The notes beneath the pieces were generated by a model. The model was not told the origin of the DNA and did no database searches. It saw nothing but the letters and a program-made list of their open reading frames with translations. Position numbers and translations under genes: made by a program. 64,000 bases of DNA, taken from the NCBI RefSeq assembly GCF_016892625.1, contig NZ_JAFEMW010000001.1, positions 434,001 to 498,000 on the forward strand, read 5' to 3'. The stretch comes from Brevibacterium sp. RIT 803. Lineage in GTDB: Bacteria > Actinomycetota > Actinomycetes > Actinomycetales > Brevibacteriaceae. Below are positions 35,043-44,625 of the stretch, piece after piece; the first letter of the stretch is position 1, and each line of letters starts with the position of its first letter.

Positions 35043-36134
35043 ATGACAGACGAGGCCGGGACTAAACGAGGCAAGCCCCGCCCCAGCATCAAGGACGTCG
35101 CCGCCTTGGCCGGTGTCTCATGGCGCACCGTCTCCAACGTCATCCACGGACATCGCTACCTGCGGCCGGAAACTAAGGCAAAGGTTGAGAACGCGATCGC
35201 CGAACTGGGATACAAACCTCAGATGGCGGCTCGGCAATTGCGCAGTGGGCGCAGCGATGTCATCACACTCGCAATTCCCTACATCGACCACCCCTATTTC
35301 GCCAGCTTGGCGCACGCCGTCGTTGAGGCGGCCAAGGCATACGAATACACAGTGTTGATCGACGAGACTCGCGGCCTGCCTGACAAGGAAGAACAGGTTG
35401 CTCGCGGTTACCAGAGCATCCAGACGGACGGCATCATCTTCAGCCCCCTGACGCTGCCTGTCGACTCAATTCTGGCTGCGCGCGACGACACACCGCTCGT
35501 CCTGCTCGGGGAGCACACGCTCGATCCCAGAATCGACCATGTCACCGCCGACAATGTCGAATCGACCCGCGAAGCGACTGAACACCTCATCTCACTCGGC
35601 CACCGCCGAATCGCCTTCCTCGGCTATCTCACTGAAGGCACCCTCGGCACCGGAGACCTGCGACTCGAAGGCTACCGCCGCGCCCTCGCCACAGCCGAGA
35701 TAGACGAGAACCCAGAGCTGATCATCGGCGCCGCTCCACAGTCCGATCTGGCCGAAGCAGTCGGCGCAGAAAGCGACTACTCCCGCGAGGAGGGCTACTC
35801 CCGCGCTCAGCAGATTCTGCTCCTGCACCAGGCAACTCAGATCGATGCAGTTGTCTGCGCGAACGACCTTCTGGCCATCGGCCTGCTTCGTGCGCTCAGG
35901 GAAGCCGATGTGAAGATACCGAGCGACATCGCTGTCACCGGCTGGGACAACACCCCGGAAGGCGGATATTCCGCCCCAACGCTCACGACGGTTGCGCCTG
36001 ACATGAATGCAATCGCGCGGTTCGCCGTTGAAGCAGTGCACAAACGCATCCAGGGCTCATCCGAGGCTCCGGTCGGCCGCGTGGCACCTCACCGCCTGAT
36101 GATCCGCGAATCGACAGCGGGCACTGCGAGCTAA
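35043..36134 (+). CDS. LacI-family transcriptional repressor
   Basis: A 363-residue regulator. The N-terminal helix-turn-helix SIKDVAALAGVSWRTVSNVI and hinge helix (PETKAKVENAIAELGYKPQM) are followed by a sugar-binding-type effector domain (SDVITLAIPYIDHPYFASLA). It starts a three-gene cassette with a GPH transporter and a DUF2804 protein, and diverges from ftsE. The 262-nt gap contains a short repeat GTCCAGAGCTTC twice near 34949 and 34962 that could be part of its operator. Confidence 0.92.
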   Translation: MTDEAGTKRGKPRPSIKDVAALAGVSWRTVSNVIHGHRYLRPETKAKVENAIAELGYKPQMAARQLRSGRSDVITLAIPYIDHPYFASLAHAVVEAAKAYEYTVLIDETRGLPDKEEQVARGYQSIQTDGIIFSPLTLPVDSILAARDDTPLVLLGEHTLDPRIDHVTADNVESTREATEHLISLGHRRIAFLGYLTEGTLGTGDLRLEGYRRALATAEIDENPELIIGAAPQSDLAEAVGAESDYSREEGYSRAQQILLLHQATQIDAVVCANDLLAIGLLRALREADVKIPSDIAVTGWDNTPEGGYSAPTLTTVAPDMNAIARFAVEAVHKRIQGSSEAPVGRVAPHRLMIRESTAGTAS

Positions 36135-36214
36135 GCACTCACGTCCCAGATCGGGCGCCTGTGCTTCTCACGCGGATCGGCTCTGCCCGTCTGATATTGA
36201 CTGGGTTCGCGACC

Positions 36215-36409
36215 TCACTGACCCTGTTCGTCGGCAGCATCTCTGCCCACCTTCGATACTTCCTTCGATACCTCGGCCCATTTATTTCCACGTTGCAATA
36301 CGCTCGTCGGTCTGCTTAGATCTTCATACAGAGCACCTTTGGTGAGGCCCCTCGCCTCTCCGGCTGTGCTCACATCTGCACGCCTGGCCTCGAACCAATC
36401 AATCGCCTG
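36215..36409 (-). pseudogene. Possible TetR-type regulator remnant
   Basis: In the 357-nt gap between lacI and the transporter, the minus strand reads ADVSTAGEARGLTKGALYED, which resembles the helix-turn-helix of TetR regulators (GvTKGALYhhF). The match is short, lacks a proper start and effector domain, and the frame then runs into a charged tail (KEVSKVGRDAADEQGQ). A decayed regulator is plausible; chance is not excluded. Nothing else recognisable lies in this gap. Confidence 0.3.
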
Positions 36410-36491
36410 GTGTGGAAAGTGAACGGCACCCCCGCCGAATAGCGCGTCAGAAGTCAGAGCCTTCTGACGCCTGGAATGACCAAGGAAGCTC

Positions 36492-37880
36492 ATGCCTGTG
36501 AACAGCACCGCCAACCCGATCAAACAGCGCGATCTCGAAAAGCCTGGCCTCGTCGAGAAACTCGGCTATGGAATGGCAGGTGGCGCCAATAACGTCGTCT
36601 GGACCGGGATTTCAACCTTCCTCGTGTACTTCTATACCGACGTCGTCGGCATCGCCGCAGGGCTGATCGGAACCATCTTCCTCTTCTCACGGCTCGTCGA
36701 CGGGGCGAGTGATGTGGTGATGGGCGTCGTCCTCGACAAAACGCGCACTCGCTTCGGTAAGGCTCGACCGTGGCTCCTATGGATGGCCCTGCCGTTTGCC
36801 GTCGTCGCCACGGCACTCTTCGCGGTTCCCGACGCCAGCACAACCACCCAGATCATCTACATCATCATCACCTACAACATTGCGCTCCTCGTCTACACCG
36901 CCGTGGAGATCCCACACGGCACGCTCGGCGCGCTGATGACCTACGACCAGCACCAGCGATCGGTGCTCAACGTAGCGAAGATGGTCGGTGCCTATGTCGC
37001 CATCATCGCCATCACGAACATCACCCTGCCGATCGTCGACTTCTTCGGCGGAGGCCAGTCCGGCTGGATCTACGCATTCATCCTCTTCGGGCTCATCGCC
37101 GCTGCCACGTATTTCTTCACGTTCTGGTCCACAAAGGAACGCACGGATCCTGTCGGCACCAAACAGGACAAGGACCGCCCAACCGTCAAAGCCAGCCTGG
37201 TCTCGCTGGTGCGCAACAAATACTGGTTCATCTCGACCCTCGTCCTGCTGCTGATGTACATCTACAATGCGATCACCGCCGGAGTCGCGATCTACTACTC
37301 CGAGTATGTGCTCGGATCGCCTGCGCTGGTCGGGCTTGTCGCCACTGCACTCACCCTTGCCACTTTGGGCGGCATGCTCATCGTCGTGCCCATCACTCGT
37401 CGATTCGGCAAGCGCAACACCGCGATCGTCGGCTGTCTGATCGCCATCATCGGTTCCATGATCATCTTCGCCGTACCCGACAGCACTGCCGTCGTCGTCA
37501 TCGGACAGGTCGTCCGGGGAATCGGCAAAGCCGCGATCATGGGCGTCATCTTCGCCATGCTCGCCGACACCATGGAATACGGCGAATGGAAGACAGGCAT
37601 CCGCATCGAAGGACTCATCTACAGCGGAGCGAGCATGGGGATCAAAGTCGGCACCGGCCTGGGAAGCGCCCTCATCGGCTGGGGACTCGCAGCGAGTGGG
37701 TATGCAGGAGACCAGGCGACACAGTCTGCGGAATCGGTGACGATGATCTCGAATCTCTTCATCTGGGTGCCGACACTCGTCAGCGTCCTCATGGCAGTGC
37801 TCCTCTACTTCTTCAAGCTCGACAAGCAGTATCCGCAGATCCTCAAGGAGCTCCAGGAGATGAAGAGCGCGAAGGCCTGA
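36492..37880 (+). CDS. GPH-family sugar:cation symporter (MelB-like MFS)
   Basis: A 462-residue, 12-helix transporter with AAGGAAG upstream. LGYGMAGGANNVVWTGISTF near residue 18 and DKTRTRFGKARPWLLW near residue 82 are GPH-family landmarks (the cytoplasmic loop 2-3 motif). GPH proteins carry glycosides, pentosides or hexuronides with Na+ or H+. The LacI gene upstream supports sugar uptake. Confidence 0.92.
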   Translation: MPVNSTANPIKQRDLEKPGLVEKLGYGMAGGANNVVWTGISTFLVYFYTDVVGIAAGLIGTIFLFSRLVDGASDVVMGVVLDKTRTRFGKARPWLLWMALPFAVVATALFAVPDASTTTQIIYIIITYNIALLVYTAVEIPHGTLGALMTYDQHQRSVLNVAKMVGAYVAIIAITNITLPIVDFFGGGQSGWIYAFILFGLIAAATYFFTFWSTKERTDPVGTKQDKDRPTVKASLVSLVRNKYWFISTLVLLLMYIYNAITAGVAIYYSEYVLGSPALVGLVATALTLATLGGMLIVVPITRRFGKRNTAIVGCLIAIIGSMIIFAVPDSTAVVVIGQVVRGIGKAAIMGVIFAMLADTMEYGEWKTGIRIEGLIYSGASMGIKVGTGLGSALIGWGLAASGYAGDQATQSAESVTMISNLFIWVPTLVSVLMAVLLYFFKLDKQYPQILKELQEMKSAKA

Positions 37881-38005
37881 TCGTCGACACTTCGAGGCAT
37901 CATTGTCTGCGGCAGAGCGCTGTCTGCCCCAGCTCGGAGTCGAACCACGACTCGCAGGTGAACCGCACGAACCGAACCACGATTGAACCAGAGCAAGGGA
38001 AACAC

Positions 38006-38992
38006 ATGGAGAATGAACTGCACGAGCCCGTCGACATGTGCCTCAGTGACGGCACACTCAACGAAGCGGCCGTCGGATGGAGTCGGTTCCCGCTGCACAG
38101 GGCTAACCTCAAGGGCTGGGGCCGTCGGAAGAGGTTCGACTACTGGTGCATCGTATCGCCGGAGATGATCCTCGCATTCTCCATCTCGGACACCGACTAC
38201 AAGTCCGCTACGTCCCTGTTCTTCCTCGACAGAACAACACAGACGGAGACGACAGCAGGCAGCATGGACTGGTTCAGGTCCAATCCGACCTCACGCGCAC
38301 CATGGGGCACCCAGCCGATCCACTCGGGCAAGAAGGACCTCGACATCTCGATCACGCCCGGAGATCAGGCAATGATGCTCAACGTCGCGACACCACATGT
38401 GAACGCCGAGGTGGAAGTGAGCATTCCACATGATCATCAGTCGATGGGCGTCCTGGTTCCGTGGAGCAAACGGCGTTTCCAGTACACCCGCAAGGACAAT
38501 TGCCTGACCGCGAGCGGACGTGTTCGAGCCAATGGTGTCACCTACCTGCTGGATGAGAAGACGACGACGGCGACCATGGACCACGGGCGCGGGAAGTGGC
38601 CATACGAAACCCTGTGGAACTGGGCCTCAGGCAGCGGTATGACGAACGGTGAGGAAATCGGCCTGCAGTTCGGTGCCAAGTGGACCGAAGGAACCCCATC
38701 GACAGAGAATGCGCTGCGCCTGGGCGGTCAGATCGAGAAGATCAGCGAAGAGCTCGAGTGGACGTATGACACCGAGAATTGGATGGCTCCCTGGACGATC
38801 AAGGGCGAACGAGTCGATCTTCAATTCACTCCCGAATACCATCGCCATTCCGAATTCGACAAGAAGATCGTCAGCAGCCGAGAGGATCAGGCCTTCGGCT
38901 ACTTCTCCGGCACCGTGTGGTCACTCAGCGGTCGCGCGTACCCGGTTGAGAAGGTCTTCGGCTGGGCTGAAGAAGTTCACCGCCGCTGGTGA
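38006..38992 (+). CDS. DUF2804 family protein
   Basis: A 328-residue protein with AAGGGAAAC before the ATG. It begins MENELHEPVDMCLSDGTLNE, followed by GWSRFPLHRANLKGWGRRKR and a beta-rich body with repeated Trp residues (YETLWNWASGSG, EYHRHSEFDKKIVSSR). This matches my memory of DUF2804, whose members resemble lipocalin/hydroxyneurosporene-synthase-type folds. No enzymatic role is known to me. It shares a cassette with lacI and a sugar transporter, so a carbohydrate-linked role is inferred. Confidence 0.78.
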   Translation: MENELHEPVDMCLSDGTLNEAAVGWSRFPLHRANLKGWGRRKRFDYWCIVSPEMILAFSISDTDYKSATSLFFLDRTTQTETTAGSMDWFRSNPTSRAPWGTQPIHSGKKDLDISITPGDQAMMLNVATPHVNAEVEVSIPHDHQSMGVLVPWSKRRFQYTRKDNCLTASGRVRANGVTYLLDEKTTTATMDHGRGKWPYETLWNWASGSGMTNGEEIGLQFGAKWTEGTPSTENALRLGGQIEKISEELEWTYDTENWMAPWTIKGERVDLQFTPEYHRHSEFDKKIVSSREDQAFGYFSGTVWSLSGRAYPVEKVFGWAEEVHRRW

Positions 38993-39015
38993 CGCTGCTC
39001 AATCCGAGCAGATGA

Positions 39016-39064
39016 ATGTGGGCGTGCGGTCGATTCCTTTGAGGAATCGACCGCACGCCCACAT
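39016..39064. terminator. Perfect 22-bp bidirectional terminator hairpin
   Basis: Arms 39016-39037 and 39043-39064 (ATGTGGGCGTGCGGTCGATTCC and its exact complement is longer than quoted here: outer ATGTGGGC, inner GATTCC) pair without mismatch around a TTTGA loop. It separates convergent DUF2804 and prfB genes and lies 31 nt from the prfB stop. Confidence 0.85.
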
Positions 39065-39095
39065 CTCGTTCGGGGCAGGCTCGCACCTGTGAAGG

Positions 39096-40214
39096 TCAGG
39101 AAGCCTCTTCGGCCATCTCCTGCTCCTTGCGCCAGCGAATTCCGGCTTCGATGAGGCCGTCGAGGTCACCGTCGAAGACGTTCGAGGGGTTATTGACCTC
39201 GTAGCCTGTGCGCAGGTCCTTGACCATCTGGTACGGGTGGGTGACGTAGGAGCGCATCTGGTCACCCCAGCTGGCCTTGATGTCACCGGCCAGTTCCTTC
39301 TTCTGCGCCGCTTCTTCCTTACGTTTGAGGTCAAGGAGGCGTGACTGCAGCACGCGCATCGCGGCTTCGCGGTTCTGGATCTGGGACTTCTCATTCTGCA
39401 TGCTCACGACAACGCCGGTGGGCTCGTGCGTGATGCGCACGGCCGAGTCGGTCGTGTTCACGGACTGACCGCCGGGACCCGATGACCGGTAGACGTCGAT
39501 GCGCAGGTCGTTCTCATCGATGTCGACATGGTCGGTGGATTCGATGAGCGGTACAACCTCGACAGCGGCGAAGGATGTCTGGCGACGTCCCTGGTTGTCG
39601 AAGGGACTGATGCGCACAAGACGGTGGGTGCCTGCCTCAACGGACAAGGTTCCGTAAGCGTAGGGAGCATTGACCTGGATCGTGGCGGACTTGATGCCCG
39701 CGCCCTCAGCGTAGGAGGTGTCGAGCTGCTGCACGTTGTACCCGCGGTTCTCGCCCCAGCGGATGTACATGCGGATGAGCATCTGAGCCCAGTCGGTGGC
39801 ATCGTCGCCGCCGGCACCGGAGCGCACAGTCACCACGGCCGAACGTTCGTCGTATTCGTGGTTGAGCAGCGTCGAGATCTCGAGCTCGGCCAACTGGTCG
39901 TGAAGCTTCTTGAGGTCACGCTCGGCTTCGACCTTCGAGTCCTCATCGCCTTCGTCCTCGGACATCTCGATGAGGAGCTCGGCATCGTCGATGCGTTCAC
40001 CGAACTTCTCGAGCTTCTCCAGGGTTCCCTGCTTGTGCGAGAGCGTGGCCGAGATCTTCTGCGCTGAGTCCGGATCGTCCCAAAAGGACGGCGCCGACGC
40101 CTGCTCCGTCATCTCGGCGACCTCTGAGCGAAGGTTGTCCAGATCAGACACGTCCAGGATCGCCTTGTAGGTCTGACGGAGGTTGGCGATTTCAGCAGAA
40201 TAATCAATGGCCAT
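39096..40214 (-). CDS. prfB: Peptide chain release factor 2
   Basis: A 372-residue RF2. The stop-codon recognition tripeptide SPF is visible in [17 protein letters not shown], and the catalytic GGQ lies in [18 protein letters not shown]. The frame is continuous: the programmed +1 frameshift found near codon 25 in many bacteria is absent. It recognises UGA/UAA and releases the peptide. It is divergent from tadA. Confidence 0.97.
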   Translation of the reverse strand: MAIDYSAEIANLRQTYKAILDVSDLDNLRSEVAEMTEQASAPSFWDDPDSAQKISATLSHKQGTLEKLEKFGERIDDAELLIEMSEDEGDEDSKVEAERDLKKLHDQLAELEISTLLNHEYDERSAVVTVRSGAGGDDATDWAQMLIRMYIRWGENRGYNVQQLDTSYAEGAGIKSATIQVNAPYAYGTLSVEAGTHRLVRISPFDNQGRRQTSFAAVEVVPLIESTDHVDIDENDLRIDVYRSSGPGGQSVNTTDSAVRITHEPTGVVVSMQNEKSQIQNREAAMRVLQSRLLDLKRKEEAAQKKELAGDIKASWGDQMRSYVTHPYQMVKDLRTGYEVNNPSNVFDGDLDGLIEAGIRWRKEQEMAEEAS

Positions 40215-40655
40215 AATGAGTCCAGCCTAGTGCATCGCGGCCCTCAGGCTTGAATCCTCACCCCTGCCTCTCACCGACGACCGGCGCCGAGGTAGTACGT
40301 GATGTCGCACCACCTCGGCGCGGGATCGAGTGGGCACCGACACAATTGAGCGCCACCAGCAGGAGATCAAGTCATCCCGCCGGTGACGCGGTCCGTAGTG
40401 CGCGAGGCTTGAGCGGAAAGCCACTGCAACAGTGATGAGAAACTCTACCCGATTAGGGGAATGTGCAATGCGAATTCAGTCGCGAGTCGACTCGAAATCT
40501 TCGTGCTGAAACTACAGGTATGACATTTTACCGTCATGACGAGAGTTATCCACAGATTCGCGGAATCACTGGATTCTTGATTCGACTACATATAGGTTAA
40601 AAACAAATCAAGCTGTGAGAAACATGATTCGTATTCTGGACGCCAGGGGTTCAAT
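40215..40655. other. prfB-tadA intergenic region with repeats
   Basis: No gene is seen in this 441-bp gap. It holds an inverted repeat GCGCCGAGGT/ACCTCGGCGC (40284-40293, 40312-40321), the motif GATTAGGGGAATGTGCAATG at 40451-40470 that recurs twice downstream, an ATGAC/GTCAT inverted repeat at about 40519-40537, and one perfect DnaA box TTATCCACA at 40546-40554. The 3' part becomes A/T rich (TACATATAGG near 40587) and may hold the tadA promoter. Confidence 0.55.
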
Positions 40656-41627
40656 GTGGAAGCCACCGAGGTCATCAAGAGCGAAGTTCACAAGAGGATC
40701 AGAGACCTCGATGTGGACCCTCGCGCCGATATGCAACGCTCGCGAAAGGTCATTCGCACTGTCATCTCTGAGTACGACGAACGCAGCCTGGTCGCGGATC
40801 TTCCGCCCTTAGAAGACAAGGAAGCAACGTTTCGCTCGATCGACAACCAGCTTTCGGGCTTCGGTGCGCTGCAGGACTATTTCGATGATCCCCGGGTCGA
40901 GGAGATCTGGGTCAACTCCCCCAGCGAAGTCTTCATCGCCATCGACGGACTCCATCAGCTGACAACGACGAAACTGACCGCAGGTGAACTCGATGATCTC
41001 ATCGAGAGAATGCTGCGCACCTCGGGTCGCAGGGTCGACCTGTCACAGCCTTTCGTCGATGCCATGCTTCCCGACGGCTCCCGACTCCATGTCGTCCTGC
41101 CCGATATCACCCGTTCCTTTCCTGCGGTCAACATTCGCAAATTCATTCAGCGTCCGCGGAACCTCGCCGGCCTCGTCGCCCAGGGATCCCTGACACCGGC
41201 GGCCGCCAGATTCCTTGATGCGGCAGTGGCCAGCGGTGCGAATATCTTAGTCTCCGGGGCCACTCAGGCAGGCAAGACCACCATGCTCAATGCTCTGGCC
41301 GGTTCCATTCCCGCCCGAGAGCGCATCATCTCCTGTGAAGAGGTGTTCGAACTCAACCTGCCTAGCCGCGACTGGGTTCCTATGCAGTGTCGCCAACCGT
41401 CGCTTGAGGGTACCGGCGAGGTCACCCTGCGCTCGCTGGTCAAGGAAGCTCTGCGCATGCGACCGACCCGCATGATCGTCGGGGAGGTCCGTGAGGCCGA
41501 GAGCCTCGACCTGCTCGTTGCCTTGAATTCGGGGCTGCCCGGCATGGGAACGATCCACGCGAACTCTGCCCGCGCCGCGATCACGAAGATCTGCACTCTG
41601 CCGCTTCTGGCCGGGGCGAACAACTGA
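40656..41627 (+). pseudogene. Truncated TadA/CpaF secretion ATPase
   Basis: A 323-residue remnant with GTG start. The N-terminal domain and ATPase core are intact: Walker A SGATQAGKTTMLNALAG near residue 200, the acidic box RIISCEEVFELN, RMIVGEVREAES and the His box GMGTIHANSARAA. It then stops after LLAGANN, some 70-100 residues earlier than full CpaF proteins, and no tadB/tadC follows. The missing C-terminal part suggests loss of function. An imperfect copy of its last 83 bp lies at 51982-52064. Confidence 0.85.
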
Positions 41628-41641
41628 TTAGGGGTGTGCAA
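41559..41641 (+). repeat. Direct repeat copy 1: tadA 3' end plus GATTAGGGGTGTGCAA
   Basis: This 83-bp block matches 51982-52064 at 74 of 83 positions without gaps. It covers the codons for ANSARAAITKICTLPLLAGA and the 16 bp that follow the truncation point. Confidence 0.85.
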
Positions 41642-41896
41642 CTTCCCCACACCAAACCAGTAGCCGGGTAGTCATCGGCCTATTGATTGGCGACACTACG
41701 CGAAATCGGCCGCGAAAGCTGACGCATAGCCGAAGCAACCAAAGAACTCTTTTACCCACGTCGCCCACATCTCCTACTGAAAATTCTATTCGCATGGGGA
41801 TCCATTGAGGCTCGGGCCCCAGCCATGCCTCATGTGCAAACCAATGACACGCGCCACGGCACCGCGTGAGCCGCTTTTCAGAGGCCCGTCACCCGC

Positions 41897-41951
41897 TTGA
41901 CAGCGACCAGAACAACAAATAGCGTATTCACCAGCGAGACGCTGTCTCGCT
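41897..41951 (+). promoter_or_regulatory. Promoter with perfect operator palindrome for the ABC operon
   Basis: TTGACA (41897-41902), a 17-bp spacer and TAGCGT (41920-41925) form a promoter. Eight bp downstream is AGCGAGAC-GCT-GTCTCGCT (41933-41951), a perfect 8-bp inverted repeat at the expected transcription start. The IclR or CdaR-like regulator of the island is the natural candidate to bind here. The rest of the gap from 41642 holds no gene. Confidence 0.65.
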
Positions 41952-41970
41952 AGGAGGAACACACGAAGAG

Positions 41971-42891
41971 GTGAACATGCTCCATCGAACGCTGACCGTC
42001 GCAAGCCTCATGGCTGCATTAAGTTTGATCGTCGGTTGCTCAGCACCGATTGATTCAGATCTAGCGAAAACGAATTCTCAGGCATCTCAGGCACCGGTTG
42101 AACTAGAACCATCAAGCCAGGTTCAAAACCTCATGCCCGAGGAGCTCACTGACAAAGGACAAATCAACATAGTCGGCACGCAAGGGTCTCCCCCAACTTC
42201 ATTCTCGAATCCGGCAATTGGATCAGACGGTTTGAACGCCGACTTAGCACGCGCGATCGCATCGATTATGGGATTGGAAGCAAACATCACACTGATTCCA
42301 ACCGACGGAATTGTCCCAGGGCTCCAGTCCAACAAATACGACCTAGCTGTCGCGTCAATGTCACCCAGTTCGGAACGCCTCGAAGTCCTTGACATGGTCG
42401 CGTTCACTAAAGGCGGCTCGGCAATCGGAGTGCCAGAAGGAAACCCTCGAGACCTCACTCCACAAAAGTTGTGCGGGCTGAGAGTTGGGGTTCCGAGAGC
42501 GTCCTTCCAATCAACACATCGACTCCCGGAGCTGAACGAGGAAGAATGCTCTTCCAAGAATCGCCCAAGTATCCGAGCTGTCACGCTCCCTGACCAGGGC
42601 CAGACGCTTCTCTCGCTGACCACGAATCGCGTCGAGGCCATCATGGTCGACGGACCAGTACTGTCCTACGCGCTCAAGAAACAAGGAGAAAACCTCGACG
42701 TCCTCAAGGATGACTCCAACCCTATGTCAACAGGTGGATTGTCGGTTACAAAAGGAAGCACACTTACTCCGGCATTGCTCAAAGCGATGGAAGTACTCCG
42801 AGATTCACCAGAGTACGAGCAGATCTACAAGAAGTGGGGAATGCCCGAGTATGCCCTTCCGCATGACGAACTAGGCGAACTAGAGGAGTGA
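41971..42891 (+). CDS. ABC transporter substrate-binding lipoprotein (amino-acid type)
   Basis: A 306-residue protein; ATG 41977 with AGAGGTG upstream is an equally good start. The signal sequence ends in the lipobox LIVGC near residue 20. The mature part is a family-3 periplasmic-type binding domain: INIVGTQGSPPTSFSNPAIG, DLARAIASIMGLEANITLIP, and YDLAVASMSPSSERLEVLDM. It delivers a polar or cationic amino acid-like ligand to the permease encoded next. Confidence 0.92.
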   Translation: MNMLHRTLTVASLMAALSLIVGCSAPIDSDLAKTNSQASQAPVELEPSSQVQNLMPEELTDKGQINIVGTQGSPPTSFSNPAIGSDGLNADLARAIASIMGLEANITLIPTDGIVPGLQSNKYDLAVASMSPSSERLEVLDMVAFTKGGSAIGVPEGNPRDLTPQKLCGLRVGVPRASFQSTHRLPELNEEECSSKNRPSIRAVTLPDQGQTLLSLTTNRVEAIMVDGPVLSYALKKQGENLDVLKDDSNPMSTGGLSVTKGSTLTPALLKAMEVLRDSPEYEQIYKKWGMPEYALPHDELGELEE

Positions 42892-43814
42892 ACCCGACCA
42901 TGACTGCGGACATTCAAGAATCGGTCCAAACCGGCCAGACAGACAAACGGAAACCACCTCCGCGTGGAAAGATGACATATGTCGCGATTGCGGTTGTGAC
43001 TATCGGCCTACTTGGCCTCGCTCAGGATGTTGTGACCAACCCCAACTTCGGCTGGCGCGTTGTCGCCCAGTACGTATTCAGCGGTTACATACTCAAGGGG
43101 CTTACACTCACCATCGCGTTGACTGTTCTAGTCATGTTGCTTGGAACTCTTGGGGGACTCGTCATCGCCATGATGCGAATCTCCAACAGCGTGTTCCTCA
43201 AGATAGTCGCCAATTGCTACATCAATCTCTTCCGAGGCATACCACTGCTGATTCAGGTACTCTTCTGGTTTAATATCGCAGCTCTATTTCCAAATATCAG
43301 AATCGGCATACCCTTCGGTCCCACTTTCTCAGAACTCGATACCAACATGCTAGTGACACCTTTCATTGCTGCGGTGATCGCGTTGACTCTCAATGAGATC
43401 GCATATATGGCCGAAATCATTCGAGGTGGACTACTTGGGGTAGACAGCGGACAGTACGAGGCGGCGGAAGCATTGGGGATGCCGCCTCGCATGACGCTGA
43501 ATGTCATTCTCCCGCAGGCAATCAGAATCATTATTCCTCCCACTGCAAATCAACTCATAACGACGTTCAAAAACACGGCGCTTGTCAGTGTGATCGGCTT
43601 GGCAGATCTCCTTCATTCGGCCCAGATCGTGTACGCGATAAATTACCAGACAATCCCCCTTCTTATTACCGCTTCACTGTGGTATCTCTTACTCTCCTCT
43701 CTGCTGAATTGGTTGCAGTCAGTACTTGAGAAGCGATATTCAAAGGGGTTCCAGCCACGCACTAATCGTCGTAAGCCGAGCACTGATAAGACCCCGGAAG
43801 AGACATTGGTTTAG
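42888..43814 (+). CDS. ABC transporter permease (HisM/GlnP type)
   Basis: A 308-residue protein, GTG start overlapping the previous stop; ATG 42900 is possible. About five or six membrane helices, with [20 protein letters not shown] and the EAA-type loop [20 protein letters not shown] that docks the ATPase. A long polar N-terminus (~25 residues) precedes the first helix. It forms the channel of the importer, presumably as a homodimer since only one permease gene is present. Confidence 0.93.
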   Translation: MNPTMTADIQESVQTGQTDKRKPPPRGKMTYVAIAVVTIGLLGLAQDVVTNPNFGWRVVAQYVFSGYILKGLTLTIALTVLVMLLGTLGGLVIAMMRISNSVFLKIVANCYINLFRGIPLLIQVLFWFNIAALFPNIRIGIPFGPTFSELDTNMLVTPFIAAVIALTLNEIAYMAEIIRGGLLGVDSGQYEAAEALGMPPRMTLNVILPQAIRIIIPPTANQLITTFKNTALVSVIGLADLLHSAQIVYAINYQTIPLLITASLWYLLLSSLLNWLQSVLEKRYSKGFQPRTNRRKPSTDKTPEETLV

Positions 43815-43824
43815 AAAGGGAACG

Positions 43825-44625
43825 ATGACCATGACAACGAAAGGGGGCAGTGTGCCCACACCCAAGGTTGATCTTCAAGGTGTCATAAAGCGCTTCGGGG
43901 ACCTGCAGGTCCTCAACGGAATTGACCTGCAGATATCTAGTGGTGAGGTGTGCTGCCTCATCGGTCCCTCCGGTTCAGGCAAATCCACTCTCCTACGTAT
44001 GGTGAATGGTCTGCTTCTCACAGACGAAGGTCGCGTATACGTTGACGGCACTCTCATGGGCTTCCGCGAAGAGGGCAATGATCTAATCGGAATCACATCA
44101 CCGCAATTGGCACGTCAAAGACGCAATATTGGTATGGTCTTCCAACGGTTTAACTTGTTTCCCCACTTGACTGCACTGGACAATGTAACGATCGGCCCGA
44201 TTAAACTGCTTCAGATGAACCGCAAGAAAGCCGAAAACAAGGCTCAAGAGCTGTTGGCCCAAGTCGGCCTTTCGGCCCGTGCAAGCTACTACCCGAATGA
44301 ACTCTCTGGCGGTCAACAACAACGCATAGCAATTGCGCGAGCCCTGGCCATGGATCCCAGTGTCATGCTTTTCGACGAACCAACGTCAGCGCTTGACCCA
44401 GAACTGGTCGGAGAGGTTCTCAGCGTCATCAAATCGTTGGCTGCGGATGGGATGACGATGCTTGTCGTCACCCACGAAATCTCCTTTGCACGCGAGGTCG
44501 CAGACACGGTGGTTTTCATGGATCAAGGAAAGATTGTGGAAAAGGGGCCGCCGGAGCAGATTCTCACCCGGCCGCAATCAGGCAGAACTCAAGACTTTCT
44601 CGCACGAGCTACGGAGGCCCGATGA
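43825..44625 (+). CDS. ABC transporter ATP-binding protein (GlnQ/HisP type)
   Basis: A 266-residue ATPase with AGAAAGGGAACG before ATG 43825. Walker [18 protein letters not shown], signature [16 protein letters not shown], and Walker [21 protein letters not shown] are all present. [17 protein letters not shown] is the Q-loop typical of polar amino-acid importers. The aminotransferase gene overlaps its 3' end by 4 nt. Confidence 0.95.
   Translation: MTMTTKGGSVPTPKVDLQGVIKRFGDLQVLNGIDLQISSGEVCCLIGPSGSGKSTLLRMVNGLLLTDEGRVYVDGTLMGFREEGNDLIGITSPQLARQRRNIGMVFQRFNLFPHLTALDNVTIGPIKLLQMNRKKAENKAQELLAQVGLSARASYYPNELSGGQQQRIAIARALAMDPSVMLFDEPTSALDPELVGEVLSVIKSLAADGMTMLVVTHEISFAREVADTVVFMDQGKIVEKGPPEQILTRPQSGRTQDFLARATEAR

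Noticed and set aside
36770..38992. A 740-codon plus frame spanning the transporter and DUF2804 genes
   Set aside because: The first ~410 codons are a His/Arg-rich shadow of the GPH transporter in another frame. Only the part from ATG 38006 is the DUF2804 gene.
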